Positions 42,721 through 51,171 of a DNA stretch of 64,000 bases are shown piece after piece. Under the pieces are notes generated by a model. That model made no database searches, was not told the DNA's origin, and was given only the letters and a program-made list of their open reading frames with translations. How positions within the stretch are numbered: position 1 is the first letter of the stretch; each line of letters starts with the position of its first letter. Both the position numbers and the translations under genes were made by a program. The stretch is from Flavobacteriales bacterium (GTDB lineage Bacteria > Bacteroidota > Bacteroidia > Flavobacteriales_D > Crocinitomicaceae): the NCBI GenBank assembly GCA_947475095.1, contig CANJLG010000009.1, positions 29,916-93,915 of the forward strand, read 5' to 3'.

Positions 42721-43311
42721 ATGGCGATTTATTCATTTCAAGGTTTTATTCCCGTGGTAGATCCCAGTAGTTTTGTGCATCCTCAAGCTTCTGTTATCGG
42801 TAATGTAATCATAGGAAAAAATGTTTATGTAGGTCCAGGCGCAGTATTACGAGGCGATTGGGGATTAATTTTAGTGGGCGACGGCTGTAACATACAGGAA
42901 AATTGTACTGTTCATATGTTTCCCGGCACAACTGTTACGTTTAACAAAGGTGCGCACGTTGGTCATGGCGCTGTGATACATGGTGCAACACTCGGCGAAA
43001 ATTGTTTAATAGGCATGAATGCTGTTGTGATGGATGACGTAGTCGTTGGCGAAGAATCTATAATTGGCGCTTTATGCTTTGTCCCTTCTAAAATGGAAAT
43101 TCCAAGAAGAAGTCTAGTGGTTGGTAATCCTGCACGAATTCTTAAAACCGTTAGCGATGAAATGATTGCATGGAAAACGGAAGGTACGGCGCTATACCAA
43201 GCACTACCAAAAGATTGTCACTCCTCCCTCCTACTTTGCGAACCGCTTAAAGAGCCAGAACAAAACCGTCCTATACAAAATTCTGACTACAAAACTTGGA
43301 ATTCAAAGTAA
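42721..43311 (+). CDS. PaaY / gamma-carbonic-anhydrase-like hexapeptide-repeat protein
   Basis: A left-handed beta-helix protein of 196 residues: HPQASVIGNVIIGKNVYVGPGAVLRGDWG with continuing hexapeptide turns, plus His residues in CTVHMFPG and HVGHGAVIHGATLG that fit the trimeric gamma-carbonic-anhydrase metal site. The closest recognisable group is PaaY, a CoA thioesterase associated with phenylacetate breakdown. No paa genes are seen in the window, so thioesterase, carbonic anhydrase or acyltransferase remain open. The C-terminal 40 residues are non-repetitive and polar. Confidence 0.8.
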   Translation: MAIYSFQGFIPVVDPSSFVHPQASVIGNVIIGKNVYVGPGAVLRGDWGLILVGDGCNIQENCTVHMFPGTTVTFNKGAHVGHGAVIHGATLGENCLIGMNAVVMDDVVVGEESIIGALCFVPSKMEIPRRSLVVGNPARILKTVSDEMIAWKTEGTALYQALPKDCHSSLLLCEPLKEPEQNRPIQNSDYKTWNSK

Positions 43312-43421
43312 TCTTGAAAAGGTGATTTATTATCACGCTTTAGCTCCGATATAGCAATTTCTGAGGGTGATGGAAGCAGCATAGGAATTTATAAAATAAT
43401 TGGTTATTTTCGGGAAGAATA

Positions 43422-43503
43422 AAAAACGAAATTATACTTTATCAACCAAATGATCTAACTGACCACATAGAAGTAAGAATTGATAATGAAAAAGATACTA
43501 TTT
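43422..43503 (+). pseudogene. Fragment of a RhuM-like virulence-associated gene
   Basis: The frame KNEIILYQPNDLTDHIEVRI, followed by DNEKDTI, resembles the conserved N-terminus of RhuM-family proteins (EIILYQ...IEVR...DTVWL). It has no start codon and an upstream in-frame stop. It breaks off exactly where the first palindrome begins (43501), just where the next conserved Trp would be expected. Identification rests on about 27 residues. Confidence 0.4.
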
Positions 43504-43570
43504 GTTTGGTGCCTTCGAGAGCCTCAGGTACCAAACAAATAATGGTGCCTTCGAGAACCTCAGGCACCAT
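43501..43570. repeat. REP-like palindromes R1 and R2
   Basis: R1 (43501-43539) is a near-perfect 39-base palindrome: TTTGTTTGGTGCC-TTCGAGAGCCTCA-GGTACCAAACAAA. R2 (43542-43570) is ATGGTGCC-TTCGAGAACCTCA-GGCACCAT. Both share the loop core TTCGAGArCCTCA with arms that pair. Same orientation, two bases apart. Confidence 0.8.
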
Positions 43571-43597
43571 TAACATAAACTCAATTTTGGAATTATT

Positions 43598-43890
43598 GTG
43601 AGAGGATGGATGTATATATTAGAATGTTCGGATGGCACCTTTTACACTGGGAGCACAAATAATTTAGATTTAAGACTTTTGCAACATCAAAATGGAGAAG
43701 GAGCAAATCACACTAAAAAAGATTACCCGTTAAATTAGTTTACTATGAGGAATTTCAACGAATTGACGAGGCTTTTTATAGAGAAAAACAAGTGCAAGGT
43801 TGGAGTAGATAAAAAAAAGAAGCATTAATTAATTCGCACAGTGAAAAACTACCTGAATTAGCCATAGCTTTCAGAGATTTAAAAAAATGA
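43598..43890 (+). pseudogene. GIY-YIG endonuclease-like pseudogene
   Basis: Starting at GTG 43598 or ATG 43610 the frame reads MYILECSDGTFYTGSTNNL, the GIY-YIG domain start, then HQNGEGANHTKK. One missing A in the A-run before GATTACCC shifts the frame; restoring it gives LPVKLVYYEEFQRIDEAFYRE, then KQVQGWSR. An in-frame TAA then replaces a Lys codon before KKEALINSHSEKLPELA, with the end at TGA 43888-43890. The full product would be a stand-alone nuclease of about 97 residues. It is bracketed by palindromes R1-R2 and R3-R6. Confidence 0.8.
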
Positions 43891-43909
43891 AGATTGAAAT
43901 GAATTAAAA

Positions 43910-44024
43910 GGTGCCTTCGAGAGCCTTAGGCACCAAACAGATAAAGGTGTTTTCGAGAACCTCAGGCACCAAACAAATAATGGTGGTTGAGGCTCTCGCG
44001 GTGGTTGAGGCTCTCGAAACCACC
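43910..44024. repeat. REP-like palindromes R3 to R6
   Basis: R3 43910-43934 (GGTGCC...GGCACC) and R4 43946-43970 (GGTGTTTTCGAGAACCTCAGGCACC) run in the same direction as R1-R2. R5 43982-43998 is a truncated copy, and R6 44000-44024 is GGTGGTT-GAGGCTCTCGA-AACCACC in the opposite direction. Arms differ between copies (GGTGCC/GGCACC versus GGTGGTT/AACCACC), but pairing is kept in R3 and R6. Confidence 0.78.
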
Positions 44025-44090
44025 GTTATGAGTAAAGAGTTAATTGTAATGTGTTCATAAATATTAGCTGAAAGTTCCCAAGGATATATT

Positions 44091-44098
44091 ATCTTTGA
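44091..44098 (+). promoter_or_regulatory. -7 box of pyrG promoter
   Basis: TATCTTTG, an exact TAnnTTTG match, 25 bp before the pyrG ATG at 44124. A convincing -33 TTG is not seen at the right distance. Confidence 0.55.
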
Positions 44099-44123
44099 CT
44101 CCCGTAGTTACAATTTTTAATAA

Positions 44124-45734
44124 ATGTCAAATTCAACCAAGTATATTTTTGTAACCGGGGGCGTTACTTCATCCCTAGGAAAAGGAATAATTTCAGCTTC
44201 TTTAGCAAAACTTCTTCAATCCAGAGGGTATTCTGTGACCATTCAAAAGTTAGATCCATACATCAATATCGATCCAGGAACTTTAAATCCATATGAGCAT
44301 GGCGAATGTTTTGTAACCGACGATGGTGCTGAAACAGATTTAGATTTAGGTCATTACGAGCGTTTCCTGAACGTTCGAACCTCACAAGCCAATAATATTA
44401 CCACGGGAAGGATTTATCAATCTGTGATAGAAAAAGAACGTCGTGGCGAGTTTTTAGGAAAAACGGTTCAGGTTATTCCACACATTACTGATGAAATAAA
44501 GCAACGCATTCAACTCCTTGCTAAGACAGGTGATTATGATATTATCATTACCGAAATTGGGGGAACAGTTGGGGATATCGAGTCGCTTCCATACATAGAA
44601 TCTGTTCGCCAATTACTTTGGGAATATGAAAACGATTGCATTGTGATTCATTTAACGCTCGTTCCTTATTTAGCGGCAGCTGGTGAGTTAAAGACAAAGC
44701 CAACGCAACATTCTGTTAAGCAATTACTAGAACTCGGTGTACAGCCCGATATTCTTTGTTGTCGCACAGAACATGAGTTAGACTTAAACCTACGAAGAAA
44801 GATAGCTAAGTTTTGTAATGTTTCGATGAATGCTGTTATTGAAGCAAGAGATGCGGAATCAATTTATGACGTTCCGATCTTAATGCAGAAAGAAGAGTTG
44901 GATTCAGTTGTCTTAGAAAAGTTAGGTCTCCCTAAAAAAACGGTTCCAAATTTAGCGAATTGGAATGCCTTTTTAGTTAAGCTTAAAAACCCAAGTAAGA
45001 CAGTAGAAATAGGATTAGTAGGAAAGTATGTAGAACTGAAAGATGCATACAAATCGATTTCTGAGGCCCTCATTCATGGTGGTGTTGCTAACGATGCAAA
45101 AGTAAATGTTCATTGGATTCAATCCGAAAAGATAACCAAGGCTAATGCACAAAAACAGCTGGCCAACTTAGATGGTATTCTAGTAGCGCCTGGCTTCGGT
45201 TCTCGTGGTATTTCAGGAAAAATTGAGGCAGTACAATTTGCTAGAGAGGAAAATATTCCATTTTTAGGGATTTGTTTAGGCATGCAATGTGCCGTTATTG
45301 AATACGCTAGAAACGTAATGGGATTGGAAGATGCGCACAGCACTGAGATTTCAGAAGAGACCCCTCACCCAGTAATTTCTATGATGCAAGAGCAAAAAGA
45401 AATTTCAAACATGGGAGGAACCATGCGTTTAGGAGCTTATCGTTGCCAGTTAAAATCTAAATCAAAGGTTGCAATGGCTTATAATCTTGATAAAATTTCA
45501 GAGAGACATCGCCATCGATACGAATTCAACTCAGCTTATTTAGAGGATTTCGAAAAAGCTGGAATGAAAGCAAGCGGTAAAAATCCAAAAACTAATTTGG
45601 TGGAAGTGGTTGAAATCCCTTCTCACCCTTGGTTTGTGGGTGTTCAATTTCACCCAGAATACAAAAGTACCGTCGCCACTCCTCACCCACTCTTTGTGGC
45701 TTTTATTAATGCAAGTTTGACTCATAAAAAATAA
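44124..45734 (+). CDS. pyrG: CTP synthase
   Basis: Makes CTP from UTP, ATP and glutamine. 536 residues, normal length. The N-terminal amidoligase domain starts KYIFVTGGVTSSLGKGIISASLAKLL (P-loop) with QKLDPYINIDPGTLNPYEHGE. The C-terminal class I glutaminase domain shows PFLGICLGMQ with the nucleophile Cys (about 389) and VGVQFHPEYKS with His and Glu. It starts a plus-strand run with yidC three bases after its stop. Confidence 0.96.
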   Translation: MSNSTKYIFVTGGVTSSLGKGIISASLAKLLQSRGYSVTIQKLDPYINIDPGTLNPYEHGECFVTDDGAETDLDLGHYERFLNVRTSQANNITTGRIYQSVIEKERRGEFLGKTVQVIPHITDEIKQRIQLLAKTGDYDIIITEIGGTVGDIESLPYIESVRQLLWEYENDCIVIHLTLVPYLAAAGELKTKPTQHSVKQLLELGVQPDILCCRTEHELDLNLRRKIAKFCNVSMNAVIEARDAESIYDVPILMQKEELDSVVLEKLGLPKKTVPNLANWNAFLVKLKNPSKTVEIGLVGKYVELKDAYKSISEALIHGGVANDAKVNVHWIQSEKITKANAQKQLANLDGILVAPGFGSRGISGKIEAVQFAREENIPFLGICLGMQCAVIEYARNVMGLEDAHSTEISEETPHPVISMMQEQKEISNMGGTMRLGAYRCQLKSKSKVAMAYNLDKISERHRHRYEFNSAYLEDFEKAGMKASGKNPKTNLVEVVEIPSHPWFVGVQFHPEYKSTVATPHPLFVAFINASLTHKK

Positions 45735-45737
45735 ATA

Positions 45738-47606
45738 ATGGATAGAAATACAGTAATAGGATTGTTTTTACTTGGTTTAGTCTTAACCGTGTTTTCAGTA
45801 TACAATCAGCCATCTGAAGCAGAAATAGCAGCTGAGAATAAAAAAACTGAACAAGTTGAAAAGACAAAAGTAGCCCCAGAGACGAAGAAGAAAGAGGCTT
45901 TGCCACCTGCGAATAAAATGACAGATGAACCAACTATTGGCGCAACTGTTCCAGCAACAAAAAAATACCTTAACCCGTCAACAGAAGAAAAGAAGTTTAT
46001 CATTGAAAATGATCAATTGCTGATTGAATTAACAGATCGTGGCGGACAAGTAAATGCGGTTTATCTTAAAAATTATAAATCGTATACAAATTATGTAGCT
46101 AATAAAAAGGAGAATCTTTGTTTATTTAAATCTGGTGATGCAACCAATCAATTACTCATTACGGAAAAAGGCCAGCAGATTAAAACCGGAAATTATCATT
46201 GCGATATAATAAAACAAGATAAAAACGCAATCACTTTTGAGCTAAAATTAGATTCCATTAAATCCATACAATTCTTTTATGCAATAACTAAGAATGGCTT
46301 CAGTATAGAACATGCAATATCCTTGATTGGTTTCGATAAAGACGCATCAAAAAACATCCAATTAGATTTAAAGACAGCGTTTAGAAAAACGGAACGATTG
46401 TTAAGTGAGCAAAGACGTGTTAGTACCATTTGTTATGAATACAAAGATGAGGGGCTTTCATATTTAAGTGAAACATCGGAAGATTCTGAACCTGCTGAAG
46501 ACAACATCAATTGGGTGGCATTTAAGCAAAGTTATTTTTCTTCTATTCTTCATCCAAAAAATGGATTTTCAAAGAAAAATAGTTCTTTTAAGATTGACGT
46601 TTATGAGGAGCAAAGCAAAAAAGACTCCACACACCTTAAAGATTTCTCTTCCATTCTAAGCTTAAACTTTGATGAAAATAATAGCGCAAAGTTTAATTGG
46701 TACTTTGGACCAAATGATTATGAGATTCTTACTGCAACAAATGCAAATTATCCGGATATATTAAATTTCGGATGGGGCTTATTTCGTTGGATAAATATCT
46801 ATGCCGTTCAACCCATATTTAATGTAATCATTTCATTAGGCTCTAATATAGGTTGGGCTATTCTAATTCTTACGATTATTCTTAAGTTGATTTTGATGCC
46901 GATTCAATGGAAAATGTTTGTGTCTTCCGTAAAAATGAAAATTCTAAAGCCCGAAATTGATACCTTAAATGCAAAATTCCCGAATAAAGAAGACGCAATG
47001 AAAAAACAAGTGGAGATGATGGCCTTGTACAAGGAATCTGGCGCTAGTCCACTAGCAGGATGTATTCCGATGCTGATTCAAATGCCTATTCTTTTGGCCG
47101 TATTTCGATTTTTTCCTGCTGCATTTGAATTGAGACAACAGCCTTTTTTATGGGCAGAAGATTTATCTTCTTATGATTCAATATGGGATTTTGGCTTTAA
47201 TATTTGGCTTTATGGTGATCACGTTAGTTTATTTACCTTACTAATGTCAATTACAACATTGGTTTTCACATACTTGAACAGTGGGAATATGCAGCAGCCT
47301 ACGCAACCAGGAATGCCTAATATGAAGGTGATTATGTACATTTTCCCTATAATGATGATTTTCTTCTTTAATAATTATTCATCTGGTCTAAGTTATTACT
47401 ACTTTATATCAACACTAGTTTCGATTTTAATTATGGTAGTTATCAAACGCTTCTTCGTGAATGAAGACAAACTAAAAGAAAAAATGGAACTTCGTAAGGC
47501 TAAACTTTCTGCAAATCCAAAAGAAAAGAAGAAATCACGCTTTCAATTGAAATTGGAAGAAATGCAAAAACTACAGCAGGAGGCACTCAAAAACAAAAAA
47601 CGTTAA
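45738..47606 (+). CDS. yidC: Membrane protein insertase YidC
   Basis: Inserts and folds inner-membrane proteins with or without Sec. The 622-residue protein has an N-terminal TM (about 5-20), a long charged linker, a periplasmic beta-domain (about 85-345), and the conserved C-terminal 5-TM core: WGLFRWINIYAVQPIFNVI, LGSNIGWAILILTIILKLILMPIQWKMF (with the groove Lys/Arg region), PLAGCIPMLIQMPILLAVFRFFP, and two more helices. The C-terminal tail is Lys-rich, suited to ribosome contact. Confidence 0.95.
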   Translation: MDRNTVIGLFLLGLVLTVFSVYNQPSEAEIAAENKKTEQVEKTKVAPETKKKEALPPANKMTDEPTIGATVPATKKYLNPSTEEKKFIIENDQLLIELTDRGGQVNAVYLKNYKSYTNYVANKKENLCLFKSGDATNQLLITEKGQQIKTGNYHCDIIKQDKNAITFELKLDSIKSIQFFYAITKNGFSIEHAISLIGFDKDASKNIQLDLKTAFRKTERLLSEQRRVSTICYEYKDEGLSYLSETSEDSEPAEDNINWVAFKQSYFSSILHPKNGFSKKNSSFKIDVYEEQSKKDSTHLKDFSSILSLNFDENNSAKFNWYFGPNDYEILTATNANYPDILNFGWGLFRWINIYAVQPIFNVIISLGSNIGWAILILTIILKLILMPIQWKMFVSSVKMKILKPEIDTLNAKFPNKEDAMKKQVEMMALYKESGASPLAGCIPMLIQMPILLAVFRFFPAAFELRQQPFLWAEDLSSYDSIWDFGFNIWLYGDHVSLFTLLMSITTLVFTYLNSGNMQQPTQPGMPNMKVIMYIFPIMMIFFFNNYSSGLSYYYFISTLVSILIMVVIKRFFVNEDKLKEKMELRKAKLSANPKEKKKSRFQLKLEEMQKLQQEALKNKKR

Positions 47607-47620
47607 ATACCAAAGCAATT

Positions 47621-48277
47621 ATGAGATTTTTTATAGATACCGCGAATTTAAATGATATCAAAGAAGCCAATGATCTAGGCGTATTAGATGGCGTAACAAC
47701 CAATCCATCCCTCATGGCGAAGGAAGGCATTACAGGGAAAAAGAAGATTTTGCAGCACTACATAGACATATGTAATATCGTTGATGGTCCTGTTTCTGCC
47801 GAGGTAATCAGTACCGATTTTAAAGGAATGGTAAAAGAAGGTGAAATCCTTGCTGCGCTTCATCCGAATATCGTTGTAAAGATTCCAATGATCCCTGAAG
47901 GCATTAAAGCCATTAAGTATTTTTATGAAAAAGATATCCGCACGAATTGCACCTTGATTTTTTCAGCCGGACAAGCATTATTGGCAGCTAAAGCCGGTGC
48001 AACGTATGTTTCTCCTTTTATTGGCAGACTTGATGATGTTTCGACAAACGGATTGGAATTAATCGCTCAAATACGTTTGATTTACGATAACTATGCCTAC
48101 GATACTCAAATTCTTGCAGCATCGGTTCGACATCCTATGCACATAATTAATTGTGCCGAAATTGGTGCCGATGTCATGACAGGTCCACTTAGCGCTATAA
48201 AAGCATTAGCAAATCACCCATTAACTGATCTAGGATTACAGCAGTTTTTAGCTGATTATGCAAAAGGTAATAAATAA
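47621..48277 (+). CDS. Transaldolase of the Tal/Fsa (class III) family
   Basis: A 218-residue small transaldolase or fructose-6-phosphate aldolase. MRFFIDTANLNDIKEANDLGVLDGVTTNPSL, the Schiff-base Lys in NIVVKIPMIPEG (about residue 86), and TNCTLIFSAGQALLAAKAGATYVSPFIGRLDD are all family hallmarks. Bacteroidota members of this length are usually annotated as transaldolase; distinguishing Tal from Fsa needs a residue-level comparison. It lies 14 bp after yidC and five before the DUF4268 gene. Confidence 0.9.
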   Translation: MRFFIDTANLNDIKEANDLGVLDGVTTNPSLMAKEGITGKKKILQHYIDICNIVDGPVSAEVISTDFKGMVKEGEILAALHPNIVVKIPMIPEGIKAIKYFYEKDIRTNCTLIFSAGQALLAAKAGATYVSPFIGRLDDVSTNGLELIAQIRLIYDNYAYDTQILAASVRHPMHIINCAEIGADVMTGPLSAIKALANHPLTDLGLQQFLADYAKGNK

Positions 48278-48282
48278 GCTGT

Positions 48283-48747
48283 ATGCTTTCTAAGGAAGCT
48301 CAAAAAGAATGGAACATTCGTTTCTGGAATGGATTTAAAAATGAAATGAAATCTTTTAATTCGTCGAATGGTCGACGAATAAATTGGCTTACCTACCCTA
48401 CTGACATTAAACATATGTACCTGCGGATGGTCTGTGAAAAAGATGGCGTAGCCTTACAATTTGATAGTCAGTTTAGTGATCAAGGAATTCGTGATATTGT
48501 ATGGGAACAACTGGAAGAATTGATGAGTTTAATCAATGTGCAAATGAATTACCCAAGTATTTGGTCGCGTGGGTTTCAAACCAAAGAAGGATTGGTCATT
48601 GACCGAATTAGTTGGAAACTTAATAATGTGAATTACCTCAAAGAAGAAGAATGGCCAATTATCTATGATTTTTTAAAAAATAGAATCGTAGAGTTTGATA
48701 AATTTCACCAAGAATTCAAGGATATACTCATTAATTTGGTGGATTAA
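48283..48747 (+). CDS. DUF4268-family protein
   Basis: 154 residues matching the DUF4268 pattern: RFWNGFKNEMKS...GRRINWLTYPTDIKHMYLRM, FSDQGIRDIVWEQLEEL, and WPIIYDFLKNRIVEFDKFHQEFKDIL. The domain is often found at the C-terminus of nuclease-like or endonuclease-associated proteins but here stands alone. Function unknown. No signal peptide. Close spacing behind the transaldolase suggests cotranscription. Confidence 0.78.
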   Translation: MLSKEAQKEWNIRFWNGFKNEMKSFNSSNGRRINWLTYPTDIKHMYLRMVCEKDGVALQFDSQFSDQGIRDIVWEQLEELMSLINVQMNYPSIWSRGFQTKEGLVIDRISWKLNNVNYLKEEEWPIIYDFLKNRIVEFDKFHQEFKDILINLVD

Positions 48748-48772
48748 ATGTAATTTTACTCAAATTATTTTT

Positions 48773-49570
48773 ATGCGCAGTTTTTACCTTAGCTTATTAT
48801 TTTTAGCCTCCTTTTCATCATTCTCTCAAACGATTATCTTTTCTGAGGATTTTCAAAATGGAATACCTAGTACTTTTACCCTCATTGATAATGATGGCAA
48901 TACACCTGCACCAGTAGTGGCAGAATTTACAAGTGCTTGGATTAGTAAAACTGACCCGAATAATACAATCGATACGGTTGCAGCATCAACCTCATTCTTT
49001 TCACCACAAGACACCGCAAGTCGCTGGTTAATCACACCCTCTATCACGCTTGGTGGCTTTGGAAACTATTTTTCATGGGAGGCTCGTTCGCATGACCCTT
49101 CTTTTCCGGATGATTACTTAGTTTTACTTTCTACAACGGATAATCTAATCGCTAGTTTTACCGACACAATCGGGTTTGTTGTTGAAGAAAATTTTGAGTG
49201 GACCTTTAGAGAAGTTGATTTAAGTGAGCAGGGGTATAATAATCAATCCATTTACATCGCTTTCGTTAATAAAACGTATGATGGTTTCAAATTATACCTT
49301 GATGATTTTGAAGCAAGAAAAGAAGATGTTACGGGTATTAATGTAAATGTAACGAATGCCGTAACTGTATATCCAAATCCATCCAGCGATAAGATTACCA
49401 TTTCTAGCGCTTATCCAATTGAAAAAATTGTCATTTGCAATGCTTCAGGAAGTATTCTTTTTCAAACAGATCAATTAACTATTGACATCAATCAACTGCC
49501 TGTCGGGTTTTATTACGCTCGTGTTTATTCTGCCAACGCTAGTTCTACCGTCAAATTCATTAAACAATAA
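48773..49570 (+). CDS. Secreted adhesin-like protein with T9SS sorting domain
   Basis: About 265 residues from ATG 48773 (the frame also opens upstream inside the DUF4268 gene at TTG 48695, rejected because the signal peptide starts here). Signal peptide MRSFYLSLLFLASFSSFSQ. The domain that follows (IIFSEDFQNGIPSTFTLIDNDGN..., WLITPSITLGG..., YLDDFEAR) matches choice-of-anchor J / cleaved-adhesin beta-sandwich domains. The last 75 residues (TVYPNPSSDKITISS...GFYYARVYSANASSTVKFIKQ) are a type A T9SS sorting domain. Probably a cell-surface or released protein. Confidence 0.82.
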   Translation: MRSFYLSLLFLASFSSFSQTIIFSEDFQNGIPSTFTLIDNDGNTPAPVVAEFTSAWISKTDPNNTIDTVAASTSFFSPQDTASRWLITPSITLGGFGNYFSWEARSHDPSFPDDYLVLLSTTDNLIASFTDTIGFVVEENFEWTFREVDLSEQGYNNQSIYIAFVNKTYDGFKLYLDDFEARKEDVTGINVNVTNAVTVYPNPSSDKITISSAYPIEKIVICNASGSILFQTDQLTIDINQLPVGFYYARVYSANASSTVKFIKQ

Positions 49571-49574
49571 GCGA

Positions 49575-50234
49575 TTGGAAACGCTCGTTGACCAGGTAAA
49601 AAATCATGTTAAGTCGCTTTTTGTCAACATGGAGGGAAGTCACGATTGGCATCATATTGAGCGAGTTTGGAACACAGCTAAGATGCTACACGAAAAAGAA
49701 GGTGGCACTTTACAAATCATTGAGTTGGCCGCACTATTACACGATATTTCTGATCATAAGTACAATGGTGGCGATTACGAAAAAGGAGCTACTGAAACAA
49801 AATCCCTTCTATTATCGCTTGGGTCGGAGGCTCAACTCGCTGAAGATGTTTCTAAAATCGTTTCTCAAATTTCATATAAAGGAGCATTTGTTCCTGATGT
49901 CAAAGGAAGTATTGAATTATCCATCGTGCGTGATGCGGATCGATTAGATGCGATTGGTGCCATAGGTATTGCTAGAGCCTTTGCCTACGGCGGAAGTAAA
50001 AACAGGTCACTTTTTTCGCCTGAAATCCCCCATGTATTGCATGAAAGTAAAGAAGAATACCTAAAGAATGAAGGGCACACGATCAATCACTTTTACGAAA
50101 AGTTGTTCTTACTCAAAGAACGAATGGAAACGAATACAGCAAAAGAAATAGCCGAATCACGTCATCAATTTATGGTGGATTTCGTTCGACAGTTTCTAGA
50201 AGAATGGAATGTAAAGCGGTCTATTCCCAATTAA
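49575..50234 (+). CDS. HD-domain phosphohydrolase
   Basis: A predicted metal-dependent phosphohydrolase of about 219 residues. The HD pattern is visible: His in HDWHHIERVWNTA, His-Asp in LAALLHDISDH, and Asp in IVRDADRLDAIGAIG, as in YedJ-like proteins; substrate probably a nucleotide or phosphoester. No ATG is available at the homologous N-terminus. TTG 49575, five bases after the previous stop, gives LETLVDQVKNHV and is the likely start; ATG 49629 would cut off the first helix. It is convergent with the GSCFA gene and overlaps its end by 14 bases. Confidence 0.85.
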   Translation: METLVDQVKNHVKSLFVNMEGSHDWHHIERVWNTAKMLHEKEGGTLQIIELAALLHDISDHKYNGGDYEKGATETKSLLLSLGSEAQLAEDVSKIVSQISYKGAFVPDVKGSIELSIVRDADRLDAIGAIGIARAFAYGGSKNRSLFSPEIPHVLHESKEEYLKNEGHTINHFYEKLFLLKERMETNTAKEIAESRHQFMVDFVRQFLEEWNVKRSIPN

Positions 50235-51171
50235 TTTTAGGCTCTAAAACAGAAAGTTCTTTCTTTCTTCGATTCGTTTCTTCCATATGATGAAGACTTT
50301 CCGCACTTGTAACTTCCTTAAAATAATGATTTTCTGCTTTTCTAACAGATTGTATCTTTCTAATCATTTCTATGGTCGCTTTTGAAAAATACACTTCGCC
50401 GAACCGTTCCCAAATGTATGCTATAGCTTCGTCGCTTGGATGAATTCGATCTAATTTATAAAAACGATAATCACGAAGCTCATCAATCATAATCTCATAC
50501 GAGGGAAAATATGCGACTTTCTCTAATTTTTCTAGGGAAGAAACCAATTCAAATAACCTTGCCTTGCTCCTATTGTTTTCGATAATCCCATCGCGAACAT
50601 GGCGAACCGGACTAACCGTAAAACAGATATGAATATTAGGGTTTAAGTCCTTTATTTTTTTGATTGCTTGCTGCCAAAGTGATTGCATCTCCTGCAGCGA
50701 CAATAATTCTTTTGTAAATAAATGAGCAGCTTGTTTGTGGCAATTAGCTACAATCAGCTTATTTTCATTTAAGCGGTAAGCATATGCACTACCAAAGGTG
50801 ATGAACAAACACGATGCAGTCTTTATTTTATTTCGCATTTCGTGTCGTGTAGCAATTAATTTATCGCTAAGATCTTCTTCTGAAGAACCAGATATGACAT
50901 TAGAGCTTTCCCAATCATAATAATTTTGCTTATCAATGAAAATATTGTTTTCTTTGTTTAAATCAATTGACTTAATTATTTGATTAGCAATAGATTCAGG
51001 ATTATATGCAATGCCAAAAAGATGCGTAGATGCACGAAATCCAGATTGAATAAAATAGGAGTGAATTTCAGTTGAGAAACAAGAGCCAATTAAGAAGATG
51101 TTATCGTTAAAGTCAATCTTTAGTTTGGATTCCGAGGGTTTAAATGGAATAAAAAATCGCTGTGATTCCAT
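50221..51171 (-). CDS. GSCFA-domain protein
   Basis: 316 residues with the family-defining IGSCFSTEIHSYF near residue 33. Further conserved features are FGIAYNPESIANQI, FITFGSAYAYR, HICFTVSPVRHVRDGI and RIHPSDEAIAYIWERFG. These are SGNH-like features (Gly-Ser near the N-terminus, DRIHPS near the C-terminus), so a hydrolase/esterase role is plausible; the family is mostly uncharacterised. It is the last gene of the long minus-strand run, starting next to recN. Confidence 0.85.
   Translation of the reverse strand: MESQRFFIPFKPSESKLKIDFNDNIFLIGSCFSTEIHSYFIQSGFRASTHLFGIAYNPESIANQIIKSIDLNKENNIFIDKQNYYDWESSNVISGSSEEDLSDKLIATRHEMRNKIKTASCLFITFGSAYAYRLNENKLIVANCHKQAAHLFTKELLSLQEMQSLWQQAIKKIKDLNPNIHICFTVSPVRHVRDGIIENNRSKARLFELVSSLEKLEKVAYFPSYEIMIDELRDYRFYKLDRIHPSDEAIAYIWERFGEVYFSKATIEMIRKIQSVRKAENHYFKEVTSAESLHHMEETNRRKKELSVLEPKINWE

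Larger units (their letters stand above)
43312..44123. other. 812-bp non-coding stretch of decayed genes and palindromes
   Basis: No intact gene. It holds a short RhuM-like fragment (43422-43503), a broken GIY-YIG gene (43598-43890), six copies of a REP-like palindrome (43501-44024), and the pyrG promoter (44091-44098). The first 100 bases show nothing identifiable. Confidence 0.7.

Noticed and set aside
43501..44024. CRISPR or transposon terminal repeats
   Set aside because: The palindromes are self-complementary, irregularly spaced and partly inverted; there is no transposase gene and no target-site duplication I can point to.
45806..46003. ORF antisense to yidC
   Set aside because: A shadow of the Lys/Glu-rich linker of YidC read on the other strand.
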